In this document: in pieces, positions 1 through 11,876 of the stretch
How positions within the stretch are numbered: position 1 is the first letter of the stretch
Layout of the letters: each line of letters begins with the position of its first letter
Source: Ceratodon purpureus
Lineage: Eukaryota > Streptophyta > Bryopsida > Pseudoditrichales > Ditrichaceae
Length of the DNA: 64,000 nt
Reading direction: 5' to 3'
Assembly: GCA_014871385.1 (NCBI GenBank)
Contig: CM026422.1
Location: forward strand, 23,429,014 to 23,493,013
Position numbers and translations under genes: made by a program
The notes under the pieces: model-generated
Seen by the model: the letters and a program-made list of their open reading frames with translations, nothing else
Databases searched by the model: none
What the model was told of the DNA's origin: nothing

Positions 1-3000
1 TTTTTAGATCACAATTTTTGGACTTCTCAAAAAATTGTTATTAGAATATTGAACTTCCTAGATGGAAAAAGTAAGATACATAACTTGTAGATACATAACT
101 TGTGGCAAAATAAGTTACACAGCTTGTAGTGAAAAAATATACATAAATTTTTTTATTTTTTATTTTTGAGTCAAAAATAAAAATCCAATAAACATAAACT
201 TTGGGTTTGCAGTGTTATATAAGACCACAACACAGAAGAGATTGTTTCGCTATGAAAATTGTTATTTTTCAGTTGGAAAAACTAACAATATAAACAATCA
301 TTTTATTGGTCATGGGGTGCACAGTGTTTGATGTTTTGGAGAATGAGTTGGTATAATTGGGATCCTGGTCAAGTGATTACCAGGATTTTAATACAATTTA
401 GTTGGTATCTTCCTAATTTAGGATTGTCTGCAAGTTCATTTCCCTCCTTCTGAAGTTTTGCTGTTGACAAATTTAGTTTGGGAATCATTACATGTACAGT
501 GGTCCGCCAGGCCATTTCTCCAGGCTCATCAGGAAACATCTTCGCATTTCTTTTTGTGTGGCAACAGAAGTGATCCAAAACATTTAAATAACCTTTTATT
601 CCGAACTTGAAGTGTTGATATTTCTCAAGTGTGTCACTGCTGACCTGCCTTGGTCCAATGCAACAATCGGTATTACGTTGTTGTGAAGCAGTCATTGCAA
701 TTTCATAGCAATCATCATAATATTGTCGGGCAATGTAAGTCATACATGTGGTTTGGTAATATCCCGCTCGTAATATCGGGCTTGTAATATCCGGCGAAAG
801 CAAGTCAGATTTTTCAGGGAGGATTTATACAAATGCCTTGCGAGATACCAAATTGCAGGAAATATTACATGCTGCAATTTTTTATGAACAAAGTGGGTGG
901 CACTAGAAAGTTGGTTTAAGGTTAGTGCATAACAAAACATTAGGAAATACTAACATTAATTATCATATTTAGCATAGAAATATTCTTAGAATTCGACTAT
1001 GTAATGTTGTGTTACCTCATGATTCAGATTTTTTAAAATGGAATGCCAAATTTACAGTATCATAATAGAGTTGTTTGAGAATTGATTGGGGGTTCTAAGC
1101 CTTTATGCAATGAATTTCATTCATTTGTGACAAACACTTTAATTGTCTCCTCGCTTCTTTGCAAGGAATCTTCAAGTGCCTCTCAAACCCACAGCCAAAA
1201 CCATGAGTTGTGAATCATTTCTGGATGACTTTAATGCTCGTAAGTAACAATACCATCATGTGAAGGTCTGGGTTGGATCGCTTGACAGAGCTGATTGCCA
1301 TGTAATCCTTCTGCTACAAGATAAGTTTTTTTTTTTTTTTTTTGGTGCAAAGCTACAAGATAAGTTGGCATGCAGTTTGCTTGCGGAACGAAGCAAGTGA
1401 TATACACCGGTGTGGTTGGCCCTTGGAGTGTGAAACCCAAAAGGACAGGCAGCAGCCACAGCCACAAAAACCCCGGAAGTCCGAAAGTGGCTAGAGCCAG
1501 CCTTGACCCCACTGGCATTGAAGCCTACCCCCAGCCCCCACCCTTGCCTCTTGGACCGTATTCCTATACGGATTCCAGCAACAGCTTCAAAGAAGCCACC
1601 ATGTTTTGCACTGGCTAACACAAACGCTGACTTTGCAGCTCTCATCTGTTTAGGATTTGACCAACATGTGCTGATAGTATTCAGCTGATTCAGCTCTTAC
1701 TGATGAGATGGTGAGGTGCAATATTTTGTTGTGAACATTATGCATGAATTTACACGAAAACCCATTTACCATCACATGTGTCCCAATTTTCCAGCCTTTA
1801 AAAAAAATCCAGAATTTATTACAACATGTTAGCAAAGGTATTGAATGCTTGTTTAATGTAAATATCTTTAAAGAAATATCTAGAAAGAATGATTTAGTAT
1901 GAAGGATGTTTTGTGCAATATCTACAATAATGTATGACAACATCACCAATGCAACGATGTAATAGACGAGGATCATGTGTTTACCTATCAACATATATAA
2001 GTTACTTCCAAATTGTTGATATTCCTTAACACTCCTTCAAATGGTACGAGGACGTAGATCTTGAGCATGACATAAAAATGACGTGAAAAGACACCTCATA
2101 TAGGACGGCTCCTTTTTAGTGAAAAAAAATCAGTCCATGCAATAATTGTGGTGAAAAAATTGGTATACAATAAAAGATAAAAGCATTAGTTTACTAGGTC
2201 TGAAGCGTATATATGTTGACACCTGAAAATCTTTGCAATGAACACTTGAGGAATTTTAAAACACATATATGAAATGCTTTGAGGCAAGCAAGATCTCCAT
2301 GCATTTGACCATCCTCCAGAATACTGGAAATGTTCTAAAGCATGCCCATATGGTGCATCAAAGAGCTGAACGCGCAAGCAAGGTAAAAGTTGAAGAATGT
2401 TATAATCATATGTAACTTATGTCTCAGTTACATTCCTATAGATGCCAATAAAGAATACACCCAAGGAATCTTTGTGCTGATGCCATCCATGGTGTCCACA
2501 TGGGTATTGAGCAATTTGAAAGCATCTTCCAGCAGGCTCATAAATGCTTCTTTTTCTCAGAGGAGGCAGTGTGAATACGCCTTTCTAAGGGGCTTTGGGA
2601 AATTGGGTGCCCACATCACATTTGGGAATCAGAATCTCCACATTTCCTTGAGGATTGCTACACACTTTCCGGGAGCCCTGCTGGCATGGACCGAATACCA
2701 CCACATGAGTCTTGTGCATAAGCATGAAACATCACAAAATTGAGAGTCAACTATGTCCTTGAAACTACAATTTGGTCAAGGAATGGCAATAGAATATCAC
2801 TTCATTGCGACACACTTCCCTCTCGTGTGTAAAATGACCATCTCTTGTGAACTTAAAGGATTCTTGATATCTAACACATTGAGTGAATGTACATCATTTA
2901 TTTGTTTTAGAAGTAAAAAGCATAAATGTATCTATACATGTCTTGTTTTAAGCCACTAGATGGAAGCCATGTCTATGGGAGGTACGTTTTTGTAAGAAGA

Positions 3001-3041
3001 GGAAAACACATACATTTTAGCTTCTTACAATCATAATTGGT
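1..3041. other. AT-rich gene-poor stretch
   Basis: No gene that I can support. The longest open frames are 369-803 (-, 144 codons, Cys-rich, no recognised family) and 2390-2743 (+, 117 codons). Neither shows a known motif or convincing splice signals, and both could be chance or decayed transposon sequence. Around 745-795 the motif taatatc recurs three times in a short space. A run of T lies at about 1326-1342. Confidence 0.5.
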
Positions 3042-3045
3042 TTAA

Positions 3046-4224
3046 CCCTTAAACGTCAGACCCAGCCCTCGATTAACCCCTAACTATCCTTAAAACCCAA
3101 AATGGATTTTTGCACTTTCAGGCAGCCCAGATGGAGGGGTTAAAAGTAATATTTTTTTTCAAGATTTTTACTGGATGCTCCCTTTACGGTAAGGTCTATG
3201 TAGTAAAATTTTTGAAGCCAAATTCCAATTTTAGAACCTTCATTTAGAGATTTTAGGTTTCAAATCCAAAACGGGCAGTCTAAAATTAGGTCTTTTTACA
3301 AAAACAAAAATTGAAATATGTTCATAACCAAATCACTATTCAAATTCCATAGTGACCCAAGTCAAAAAGTTTACCAATTTTACAAGGGCAGCCTCCAAAA
3401 CTTACAAAGACAAGCTTCAAAGTTTTTAGAAATTTTTGAATTTTTCCTTTAAAAATTTGTCAAAATTCGAGATTTTTGAATTTTTGATTTTTTTTTTCTT
3501 CTGAAAATCACAAATTTATGAAGGTACCTACTCACCGTTCAATTTTTCTTTAGCTCACAAATTGTTTTTGTAATGCATGTTTTACTATTTTGTCGATTTT
3601 ATACCTTCTTATAGAAAATAATTTTTATGAAGGTCTAAAAAGCGTTTTTTTGGCCTAAATTTTTGCATGAGCATACCCAACCTAGTTAGCTACATGGAAA
3701 AAAATGTGACCAAAATGTTTGAAGTAATAATCATCTAGTCTCCCTTTGGCCCATTTGCACCATGCCTCTCGGCCAAGGCCCAAAAAAATATCTGCTGAAA
3801 CTTTGAACACTACGATCTCACTAATGAAAAACATCCAACGGTTGAAATTTGAATCAGTTCTTCCAAGTAAGGTTAGGTACAAGATCTTACGGTTGAATTT
3901 CCAAAAAAAGATAAATAAATTATTTCATATCCTCAGGAGCGCATAGTAGTAAAAAATGGCAGTTTTGAGGATTTAAGCTCTCAAAAACACAAGGAAATTT
4001 AGGGGTTAAACATCAGGCTGGATTATTTTTTTTGAGAGAATCTTACTCATAACTTACATTCCATTACACGGTATTGTATTTTTAGAATGTCAAACTGAGC
4101 ACCTTAAAGAGATCTATACTTTCTTAGAATAGAGCTCAAGCAAATTAACAATAGAATAATGCTTAAAATGGAGTTTAAAGGAGATTTTGGGAGTGGTATC
4201 AGGAAAGCATATGACGTTTAAGGG
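3046..4224. mobile_element. TTAA-flanked short element carrying a nested insertion
   Basis: Outer element with 13-bp inverted ends (CCCTTAAACGTCA at 3046; its reverse complement ends at 4224). TTAA flanks it at 3042-3045 and 4225-4228. Without the nested 0.93-kb element it is only about 250 bp. It has no coding capacity. TTAA flanks plus ends starting with CCC are the hallmark of the piggyBac superfamily, which is known mainly outside plants; assignment is by structure only. Confidence 0.7.
3077..4005 (-). mobile_element. TTAA-flanked non-coding element, subfamily A, copy A1
   Basis: 929 bp, flanked by TTAA at 3073-3076 and 4006-4009, starting CCCCTAACTATCC and ending AAATTTAGGGG. It is the reverse-orientation relative of the copies at 14854-15789 and 38443-39359; shared internal blocks include 'actggatgctccct' and 'aaaacgggcag'. 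It is inserted in a TTAA of the outer element 3046-4224. No transposase is encoded, so it must depend on an enzyme supplied elsewhere. Confidence 0.8.
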
Positions 4225-4272
4225 TTAATTTCATCCTATGTGGCCATTAAAATGAATTTAAATTGTTGTTAA

Positions 4273-5147
4273 CCCCTAAAATTCTGAGGGTATTTTTCAT
4301 CAAAGCTGCCTCAAAACAGCCCCTCTTCAAAGCAAGGTGGATTTTGAAAACTTGGGGTCTTTTCTAGTACATCTAACCGTAAGATCTTGTAGCTAATTTC
4401 CACCAAATGTTTCTATTTCTAAATTTCCACCAAATCTCACACACTCATTCTTCACCAATTGCAAGATCGTAACGTTCAAAGTAGGAAAACAAGTTTTTTT
4501 TCCCTGCGAAAAAAGGAGACAACAGAGTTTTGAAGGCCCAAAAAACCTTTTTTTTGCATTATGGATTTTGGTGGTTTTGATGCACGTCAAAGAAGACTAA
4601 GTTAGCTAATTGCGTGAAAAAAAAATATATTCAAAAAAGTTGTGGAAGGTTTCCAAAAAAATCATTTTCCGCTAGGGGGTATACTGAAATTCACAAACAA
4701 AGGCCGTTTTTTGACAATAAAAATAGCATATGAAAAAAAATTGGATTGAAAATCCGAACGGTGGGAACATGCTTTACTACCTTCTCTATACATAGAAATT
4801 TTTATTTTTGAAAACTATCAAAATCTCAATTTTTGGTGGAATTTCAAAGTTTCTTCTTTGGGCAGATTTTCGCAGATTTTGGCAATTTTGGGCAGTTTTG
4901 GGCAGAAATTTCTGCATTTACAGTGGCTTAGAAAATTTCAGCAGCTGCCCAACAAGCAGCGTTTGACACTTAAACCTTCATAACTTTTGATCTTGATGTT
5001 GGAATTGAAAAATAAAAATACCTACACGAGGATCTTCAAACGGCCCACCTTCAATAAAAATTTCAGAAAATCCCGATGTAAATTGCATTGATAGGTACAT
5101 GCCCAAATTCCAAAAAAGCACAAATGTGGATGATTGTCCTCTAGGGG
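4273..5147 (-). mobile_element. TTAA-flanked non-coding element, subfamily B, copy B1
   Basis: 875 bp between TTAA at 4269-4272 and TTAA at 5148-5151; ends are CCCCTAAAATTC and TCTAGGGG. It is the reverse-orientation relative of 11041-11872: both contain 'cttgctttgaagaggggctg' or its complement and a run of repeated 'ctgcccaaaactgcc' units. It lies only about 40 bp from the preceding TTAA element. Confidence 0.8.
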
Positions 5148-5674
5148 TTAAACAATCGATTTGGCTATAGATCAAAGAATCAAATCAATTGTGTTTTTCC
5201 TTTTTTCTTAGATTGATGTTCTTTGTAATAATATTACATAAATGTTAATGTGAAATATTAATATATAGACAAATTTGAAATTCATCTTGTTTTATGCAAT
5301 GATAGATGTGAAGGCTTAGATTAATTTAGACTTTTATTACTTTAAAGAATTCATTTAAAATATAAACATTATAGTTGAAAGTTAAAAATACATTTTCTGA
5401 ATATTTAAAAAAACCAAAAATCCATTAGATTATTTGTCATGTCGTCCATGTATGTTTTTGGGACATATATGAAACTCCACATATGTTTCTTGAATTTAGA
5501 TTCATTTTTCATGTTGGAAAATACACTTTTATTTTATCCTCTTCATTTCTCATATTTCCTTTGTATTCACAAATTTATCTCATGACTAATACAATTTACG
5601 TAACCCCCTTTCCGGATTTGCTCCCCTTCTACTCAGTAGACCTCTCATTGTGGAAATCTCTTCGACGAAAACAT

Positions 5675-5717
5675 CCTAGATTTTCAAGTGGAATTCCCCC
5701 GACGCCGAAAATCTAGG
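5675..5717. repeat. Small inverted repeat
   Basis: cctagattttc at 5675-5685 and gaaaatctagg at 5707-5717 are perfect 11-bp inverse copies around a 21-base loop. It sits just before the two GC-rich palindromes at 5769-5894. Confidence 0.6.
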
Positions 5718-5768
5718 CGGCAAAGATCATTTTTGGTTAGGAAGTATGATTTTCACCAGGTATACATC

Positions 5769-5894
5769 GGGAGAGCCCCTCCCCATCGGGGCTCACAACA
5801 TGGAAGAGGCCCTTCAGCTCCAGCCAGACTAAGCCCTTGCCCTTCGCTTCAGGACCTTCCCAAGCCGCGAGCCCCTATCGGGAGGGGCTCTCCC
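5769..5894. repeat. Pair of GC-rich palindromes forming a larger inverted repeat
   Basis: A 26-bp unit at 5769-5794 and its inverse at 5869-5894 differ at two bases. Each unit is itself a hairpin (GAGCCCC ... GGGGCTC). The spacer of about 74 bp is also GC-rich, in strong contrast with the surrounding AT-rich DNA. It could be a small foldback transposon or a transcribed structured RNA; the sequence alone does not decide. Confidence 0.7.
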
Positions 5895-7120
5895 TTAACA
5901 GAATTCAACCAGAGATTGAGTTCTGATAGTTGAGTTGTGTAGATTCTTATTTAGTTAAAATTGGCCCAATTTGGGTGGTTGGATCATAGGGCGCTGTAGC
6001 ATCGAAACTTGGTGGTGGCTTAGGGGGCAGGCAATCAAATTGCTTGCTGGCAAAAGGACTACCAGTTTTTTCTGTTCAAATCAACTCATTCCTAGGTGGC
6101 AACTCCATGGAAAGATTTGGTGACTTGGACACCAATTTTCAGCAGGACCCAACTAGTAATCCACGTCACGACTCACTAGTACCCAGAAAAGGTGGATTAC
6201 AAATGGAGGTAGTTATGATGAATTTTCCAAGTCATCTGCATTTCCTGAATTCAAGTGATGCTTGGAGCAGCCATATATATGACAGCAAGGCCAACTATGG
6301 ATAATTCAGTAATATGGGGGCTGATCATGGTGAGGACCACAAATGTCCAAGTTGGATGGTGTGCGAAATACATTCCTCGTCCCCAATTCAAACTTTTGCT
6401 GACCATTTGCAACTCTTTGTGTTTCAGCACACCAAGGCACTATGAAAGAAAAGACTGCTGCATGAGGTGATCGTAGAGTATATCCTACTCAAAATTGCAG
6501 CACCCAAGAATGGCGCCATGGATTTTCTGAATGATTGCCAGGCACATGGATATGGGAATTGGTTGTGTGAACATTACTCCGTCCTAACATCTCCTGGAAT
6601 AATATGAGAGTAATTGATGCTCAAATATTGCTTTATAAAACATAAATCAAAATGCAAAATGCAAAAAACCTAAATTTGAATTAAGTTTTATAAAGCAAGT
6701 AAAATTTTCAAAGTATTTTGTTTAAAATAAAATAAAAAGAAACATATGGCAATATAGTGTCAAGTAACATTTTTCAAACCCTTAAAAGCCAAACCTCAAC
6801 AATTTCAAAATCTTGAATGATGATATTCATCCATGTAGGAGTCCTTGAATCTTAAAATGATTTTGTATAGCAAAACCTTTTAAGCAATTATATATGATTA
6901 GTAGTATTATGAATGAATATGTGTTTGGCCTTTGTCACAGATGTACTATCAACATTTGTTATGCGCTTATGTATTTCATCAGTCCTAGCTTCTCAATTAG
7001 AGTAGTTTCTTCTTTAAACCAAGTTCCTTGCAATTATTATTTTTTATTGTGGCACTATCTCGAATGAACTTTGTAATTTTTTATACTAAATTTTGATATC
7101 TAAAAGGTTGGGTTGAAAAT

Positions 7121-7216
7121 TTGATCTTCTTCAAATTGAGCAATTTGATCTTCTTCAAATTGAGCAATTTGATCTTCTTCAAATTGAGCAATTTGATCTT
7201 CTTCAAATTGAGCAAT
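7121..7216. repeat. 24-bp tandem repeat, four copies
   Basis: Unit atttgatcttcttcaaattg plus agca, repeated about four times with almost no change. Read on the minus strand it gives an 8-residue repeat QFEEDQIA in a 60-codon ORF, but the ORF has no other support, so I treat it as a minisatellite. Confidence 0.85.
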
Positions 7217-7564
7217 TTGAAGAAAAATAGGTTTTCTTAGATTGGAAAAATGATGGCTATCTTCAATCTTTTTAATCCTCAAAAATAGTGATCATTTTTT
7301 GATTAGATTATGTATGTTTTATACATTGTACTGTAAGCGTTGCCATACAGGTCCAAGTAACCTTTGGATATCTATGCCCCACTCCCATTCAAGAATTTGT
7401 CGGACAATGCAATGGTGTTCGCGTTTTCACTAATTCATGAAACTCTGTGCAGACACGCTTTTACATACGTATGGTATGGCGAGTGGGGGCAGGTCCATCC
7501 TCCCAGGCTCCAGCACATAACAAGGGTTCCATGATAGAAAAAAGAGATTGCCCGCCATAAAATC

Positions 7565-7973
7565 TAAGGTAGAGGATTGTATTCCCCAGCAGGTTGCAAT
7601 CTCGACCCCTACTGATTGGGGAAGGGGTGTCAAGAACCAACCAGCCTTACTTGAGAAAGTGACCAAGAGGGTTCTAATTACGTCCATACTTGGGAAAACT
7701 GAAAGTTTATGATTGGTTCTCATTGGTGCCAAAGCGTTCTATTTTCAGAATCCAACCGTACATGAATGTAGGACTCTAGTGAATGGTTAATGGCCAGTCT
7801 ATGTCTTCAAACTCAAAAATTCATAGAAAATTGTAGAAATGCTCAAAAATTTAATTTTTTGGGGGGATGCCTTTGCAATAGCTTTGCGGAGCATCCAAAA
7901 ATATAAAATAAATCTTTCACAAGTCTAAGTATGCAAATATGAAATTCAATCGGGAATACAACCCTCTACCTTA
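7565..7973. mobile_element. Foldback/MITE-like element with TAAGGTAGAGG ends
   Basis: 22-bp nearly perfect inverted ends: TAAGGTAGAGGATTGTATTC at 7565 and its inverse at 7950-7973. It is about 409 bp long with no coding content. No clear target duplication is visible. Similar TAAGGTAGAGGG ends occur at 9632 and 9692. Confidence 0.55.
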
Positions 7974-8097
7974 GGGCTTCTCTTTGTGAGACCCACAAAC
8001 AAACCGCACAAGCAAAGAAGAGATCACCTCAACATGGCACCACCCCATAGCATTGGAATCCATCATGATGCGAACCCAAAGGCATTTTCCTAAGTAA

Positions 8098-8361
8098 GAG
8101 CATCCCCAGTAAACCTGTAAACCTGTAAGCCTGTAATCATGAGAACGTTGTTCTCCCAAACCTGAGTGTTTTTCCGAAGCAAAACATTCCAAAACCGTTT
8201 ACAGGTTTACAGGTTTACAGGTTTACCCTAAAAAACCTTCCAAAACCAGGTTTCAACCTGTAAATTACAGGTTTACAGACTTGATTCTTGAACCGCAATT
8301 CACGTCTTTTCACATCTTCTCGCTTTTCGCTTTCAGGTTTATAGTACTACTGGGGATGCTC
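8098..8361. mobile_element. Tourist-like MITE (PIF/Harbinger type)
   Basis: 264 bp with inverted ends GAGCATCCCCAGTA / TACTGGGGATGCTC and a TAA target duplication (8095-8097 and 8362-8364). The interior carries repeated 'acaggttt' units in both orientations, making it self-complementary. The 3-bp TAA duplication is typical of the PIF/Harbinger superfamily. It has no ORF and interrupts the coding-like ORF noted at 7430-8675. Confidence 0.85.
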
Positions 8362-8675
8362 TAAGTCACAAGCTCACCATACACCTGCATTGGCATCTGC
8401 GGAGAAAATAGTGGTAACTGTATATATACTCTAATCGTTTCCGAGTAACATATGCTTTTATCGTACCCATGCGGAATCCATTGTGGTAACTGTTTCTCAC
8501 TTTCCGCCTTGTGGATGAGCAGGTATCTCCCAAGTCCTTGAGCAATGGCGTCTCGGAAAAGAAAGCCCATTGCCTGCTGCCACGTGGGCAGTCCACTTGC
8601 GCAAAGTATCATCTCTACACTGTGCATTGCTGGCACATTAAAAATTTCAGGAAGCATCTGACGGTGTGAATACAA

Positions 8676-11036
8676 TTGTTTTTAATGGGTAACTTATGGG
8701 CTGCAATTTGCAACAGGAAGTGATGAGATCAGCCCATTTCCAGGACCTTGTTTTCAGGATAATCATTGACAACTGACTTGGCTGCATCTCTGTGGCCACT
8801 GTCTAAGGAATCTCACTGACACTAGATGAATATTGTTGTATTTGTATACGCAACTCATCTACTAATTTAGTAACAAGGATGAATTGTATACGATACGACC
8901 ATAGCAAGTTTGTTCACCCTTGAATATATATATAAAAGGTTCGTATCCCAAGTATGTAAATTTTTATTTGTATTCTAAAAAAATTACTAAAAATGACTTA
9001 GATAGATTAATAATAGAAACATATCACTGAAATTAATTTCTTGTATTTTCGTTTTTCCATCCTTAAAATTTCCATTTTTTTAATTTTTTAGTTTTAGAAT
9101 TATTTATGAACAAATGTGCTATTGATGTATGGTAGTATGGGCGTTTATGCCGTGTACAGGTACTGTAGTGGTTTGCTTTTTGGGGGGATTGGGGGGTTGT
9201 TGCGAGTGAGTGTGATGTGCTATGGAGTCTCTAAAATTGTTGAGTTAGCAGAGCTGAAAGTTCACTGATACATGTAATGGGGCTAATGTAGTCAATAGCT
9301 ATCAACCTCAGCATCACTTTTGCAAACCTACCTTGACAGCTTCAAATTGTCTTGGTTCATTCTCTTTGAAATGTACCATCATGTCAATCATATTCGGGCA
9401 ATTCAAAGGTTGAGCGCTGAGTTGGGATTTCTATTTCACTGTTATAGCTGATACTGACTTTCAACCAAACAGGACCACTGATGAGTCAGAGATGTTAACA
9501 AAAATATTATAACAATGAACAAAAAAGAAGCTAACGCCAATTTATGTCAGTTCACTCCTACAATTCCACTATGTGTGCATCCATAGCATTGTCCAGGGAG
9601 TTGGAAAATTGGTTTGGGGCAACCAACGCGTAAGGTAGAGGGCTGTTGAATCGTCCACTGTTTTTAAACCGATCGGGACTGCTCTCTACCTTATACCATA
9701 AGCTTGATGGACTAGGATTTTATACGAGCTCATTGGTATACTCGTTGGTCGCCTCAAGCCATTTTTCCACTAGTGTAATATGAGAAAATCAATAATTATC
9801 CTATATTTTTTGTAAACAACCAGTCTTAACTACCAATTCATCCGGCTATTATCTAAGTATTGTGTAGGTATCACCCAAATATCACATGTTTTATTTCAAT
9901 TTTTAGCTGAAAGCTTTAAATGTCAACCGATTTTTGTAAAATCAATTGGCCAATTTGGAACAAGTTGTCGGTTCTCCCATATAGTGATCCTAAGGTTGGA
10001 CAGGCCATTAGTCACACATGAGGACTTTGAGGTCTTTTTCACCAAGATAGAGACAGTGATGTTCAAAAAAAATCTCTATGATTATGCTTTGTCTAGTTGT
10101 GAGGTATTTTGGAAAAAATCTATTTGGATAAGTTAAATAGTACCGGTACTACAAAAGGTGTGAGGAATTGAAGTGTTAGTGGTGAGAAAATCGTTACAAA
10201 TTAATTATATTCTTTTACTCAACAATGTATAATAAATTGTGTCCAACAACATTAAATCTCTACAAGACATCTATTGAACATATTTTGGTTGCAACACTTC
10301 TATCCATGCTATTATAAGCTAAATATTTTTGAAATTTGTACAATTTTAACCTCTCATACATATCATGGATATCTTTCTAGTGAAACAACTTATGAAGAAT
10401 GTGAAGTTACAATGCAAAAATTATAGATTTTTGAAGGATTGGCCCAAAACATGGATAGACAACAACCACTTAAAACCAAGAGAAGCCACAATTACTCAGA
10501 ACTTGGACAAGTCATTTTTAAAAAAAAATAATGTAGAATTCAATTTAATTTTTTAATGAGTTTGTAGAATACGTCAATGCCAAATAAGCTATAGGGTACG
10601 CAAGCTTCTAAAACGTTTTTTGTCATTTTTATAAAATTACATTTCATTATTAATGGACATGCAACTACTTGTTTACATTGTTTGCAAGTTTTGTAGTAAT
10701 TTCATGGATTTTTATTATCATTTTAGTAAAGGTATTAGTTAGATATCATTCTAAAAATATTTCTCATTTTGATGTAGCGCTAAAATTACTAGGTGTCATA
10801 ATGAAATATTTGCAATTTGGATGTGTATTTTGAACAAATGAAATTTTGTTTTTTATTTGTTTGGGCAACATTCCACATATACTCATTACACATTGTGTTG
10901 ATACCAACGCCTTCATACAACTTCATTCATGATTTTCTTTGGAGTTTTGAAAATCACCAAACTTTTCCATACCAAACATAGAATGACCTCTCTTACATGA
11001 GTATTGACTATTCAAAGTTCTATATTAAGATTATAT
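8676..11036. other. Intergenic, no gene seen
   Basis: AT-rich sequence with no credible ORF or splice pattern. It contains the foldback at 9600-9771 and an (AT)n run near 8923. The 63-codon ORF at 10365-10556 (+) is probably chance. Confidence 0.5.
9600..9771. repeat. Foldback element (imperfect hairpin)
   Basis: The outer arms gttggaaaattggtttgggg.. (9600-9628) and 9743-9771 are imperfect inverse copies over 28 bp. Inner arms taaggtagaggg (9632) and ctctctacctta (9681-9692) are also inverse. Probably a small decayed MITE related at its inner arms to 7565-7973. No target duplication was found. Confidence 0.55.
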
Positions 11037-11040
11037 TTAA

Positions 11041-11872
11041 CCCCTAAAGGACAATTGTCCTAGAATGGGCGTTTTTGAAACTTGGGCATGTACCTACAGT
11101 GGCAATTTTAATCTTGATTTTATGAAAAGTTTATTGAAGGTAGATCATAACGAGAGCCACGTGTGGGTCTTTTTCTTTTTCAATTCCGACACTCGATGCA
11201 AAAGTTATGAGGGTTTAAGTGTCAAACGCTGCTCGTTGGGCAGCTGCTGAAACTTTCTAAGCCACTGTGAATGCAGCAAATTCTGCCCAAAACTGCCCAA
11301 AACTGCCAAAATCTGCCAAAATCTGCCCAAAGACAAAACTTTGAAATTCCACGAGAATTTGAGATTTTGATATTTTTCAAAAATAAAATTTTCTATTTAT
11401 AGAGAATACAGTAGAGCATGTTTCCACTGTACGGATTTTGAATCCAAGAATTTTTCATATGCTATTTTTATTGTCAAAAAACGGCCTTTGTATGTGATTT
11501 TTTTGGAAACCTTCCACAATTTTTTTGAATATGATATTTTTTGGAAATGTACCTAACTCACTTAGGAACAATAATATGGAGAGATTCAATCCATATCTAC
11601 TTTAAAAAATGGTTTTTTGGGCCTTCAAAACTGTGAAGTCCTCTTTTTCTGCAGGGAAAAAAAACTTGTTTTTCTACTTTGAACGTTATCATCTTGGAAT
11701 TGGTGAGGAATGAGTGTGTGAGATTTGGTGGACATGTAGACATAGAAGTTAGCTACAAGATCTTACGGTTAGATGTACTAAAAAAGACCCCAAGTTTGCA
11801 AAATTCATCTTGCTTTGAAGAGGGGCTGTCTTGAGGCAGCTTTGATGAAAAATACCCTCAGAACTTTAGGGG
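11041..11872 (+). mobile_element. TTAA-flanked non-coding element, subfamily B, copy B2
   Basis: 832 bp, preceded by TTAA (11037-11040) and followed by TTGA, probably a decayed TTAA. Ends are CCCCTAAAGGAC and ACTTTAGGGG. The start includes the perfect 12-bp palindrome GGACAATTGTCC. It matches 4273-5147 in opposite orientation and the first bases of 47700-48617. A 61-codon ORF near its start is not conserved among copies. Confidence 0.8.
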
Positions 11873-11876
11873 TTGA

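Larger units (their letters stand above)
5152..7120. other. Intergenic, no gene seen
   Basis: AT-rich DNA with a GC-rich island at about 5640-5900 that holds hairpins (described separately). ORFs here (for example 6044-6304 and 6255-6470, +) lack recognisable motifs. I do not call a gene. Confidence 0.5.
7430..8675 (-). pseudogene. Unidentified coding-like ORF split by two insertions
   Basis: On the minus strand a reading frame runs from about 8675 to 8362, is interrupted by the Tourist-like MITE 8098-8361, and resumes in the same frame at 8097 if the MITE and one TAA copy are removed; it then runs to 7974. There the stop codon TAA is the first three bases of a second element (7565-7973). 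If that is also removed the frame continues into 7564-7430. The residues seen (for example LPTWQQAMGFLFRD, GKCLWVRIMMDSNAMGW) do not match a family I know. Two independent in-frame junctions suggest a formerly continuous coding exon, but function and start are unknown. Confidence 0.35.

Noticed and set aside
1231-1645. Overlapping ORFs on both strands
   Set aside because: Frames contain the poly-T/poly-A run as polylysine and show no family motif; likely a GC-richer non-coding insertion.
11041-11050. CCCCTAAA ends as interstitial telomere sequence
   Set aside because: The motif occurs once per end, with an extra C, in inverted pairs next to TTAA; telomeric DNA would be tandem.
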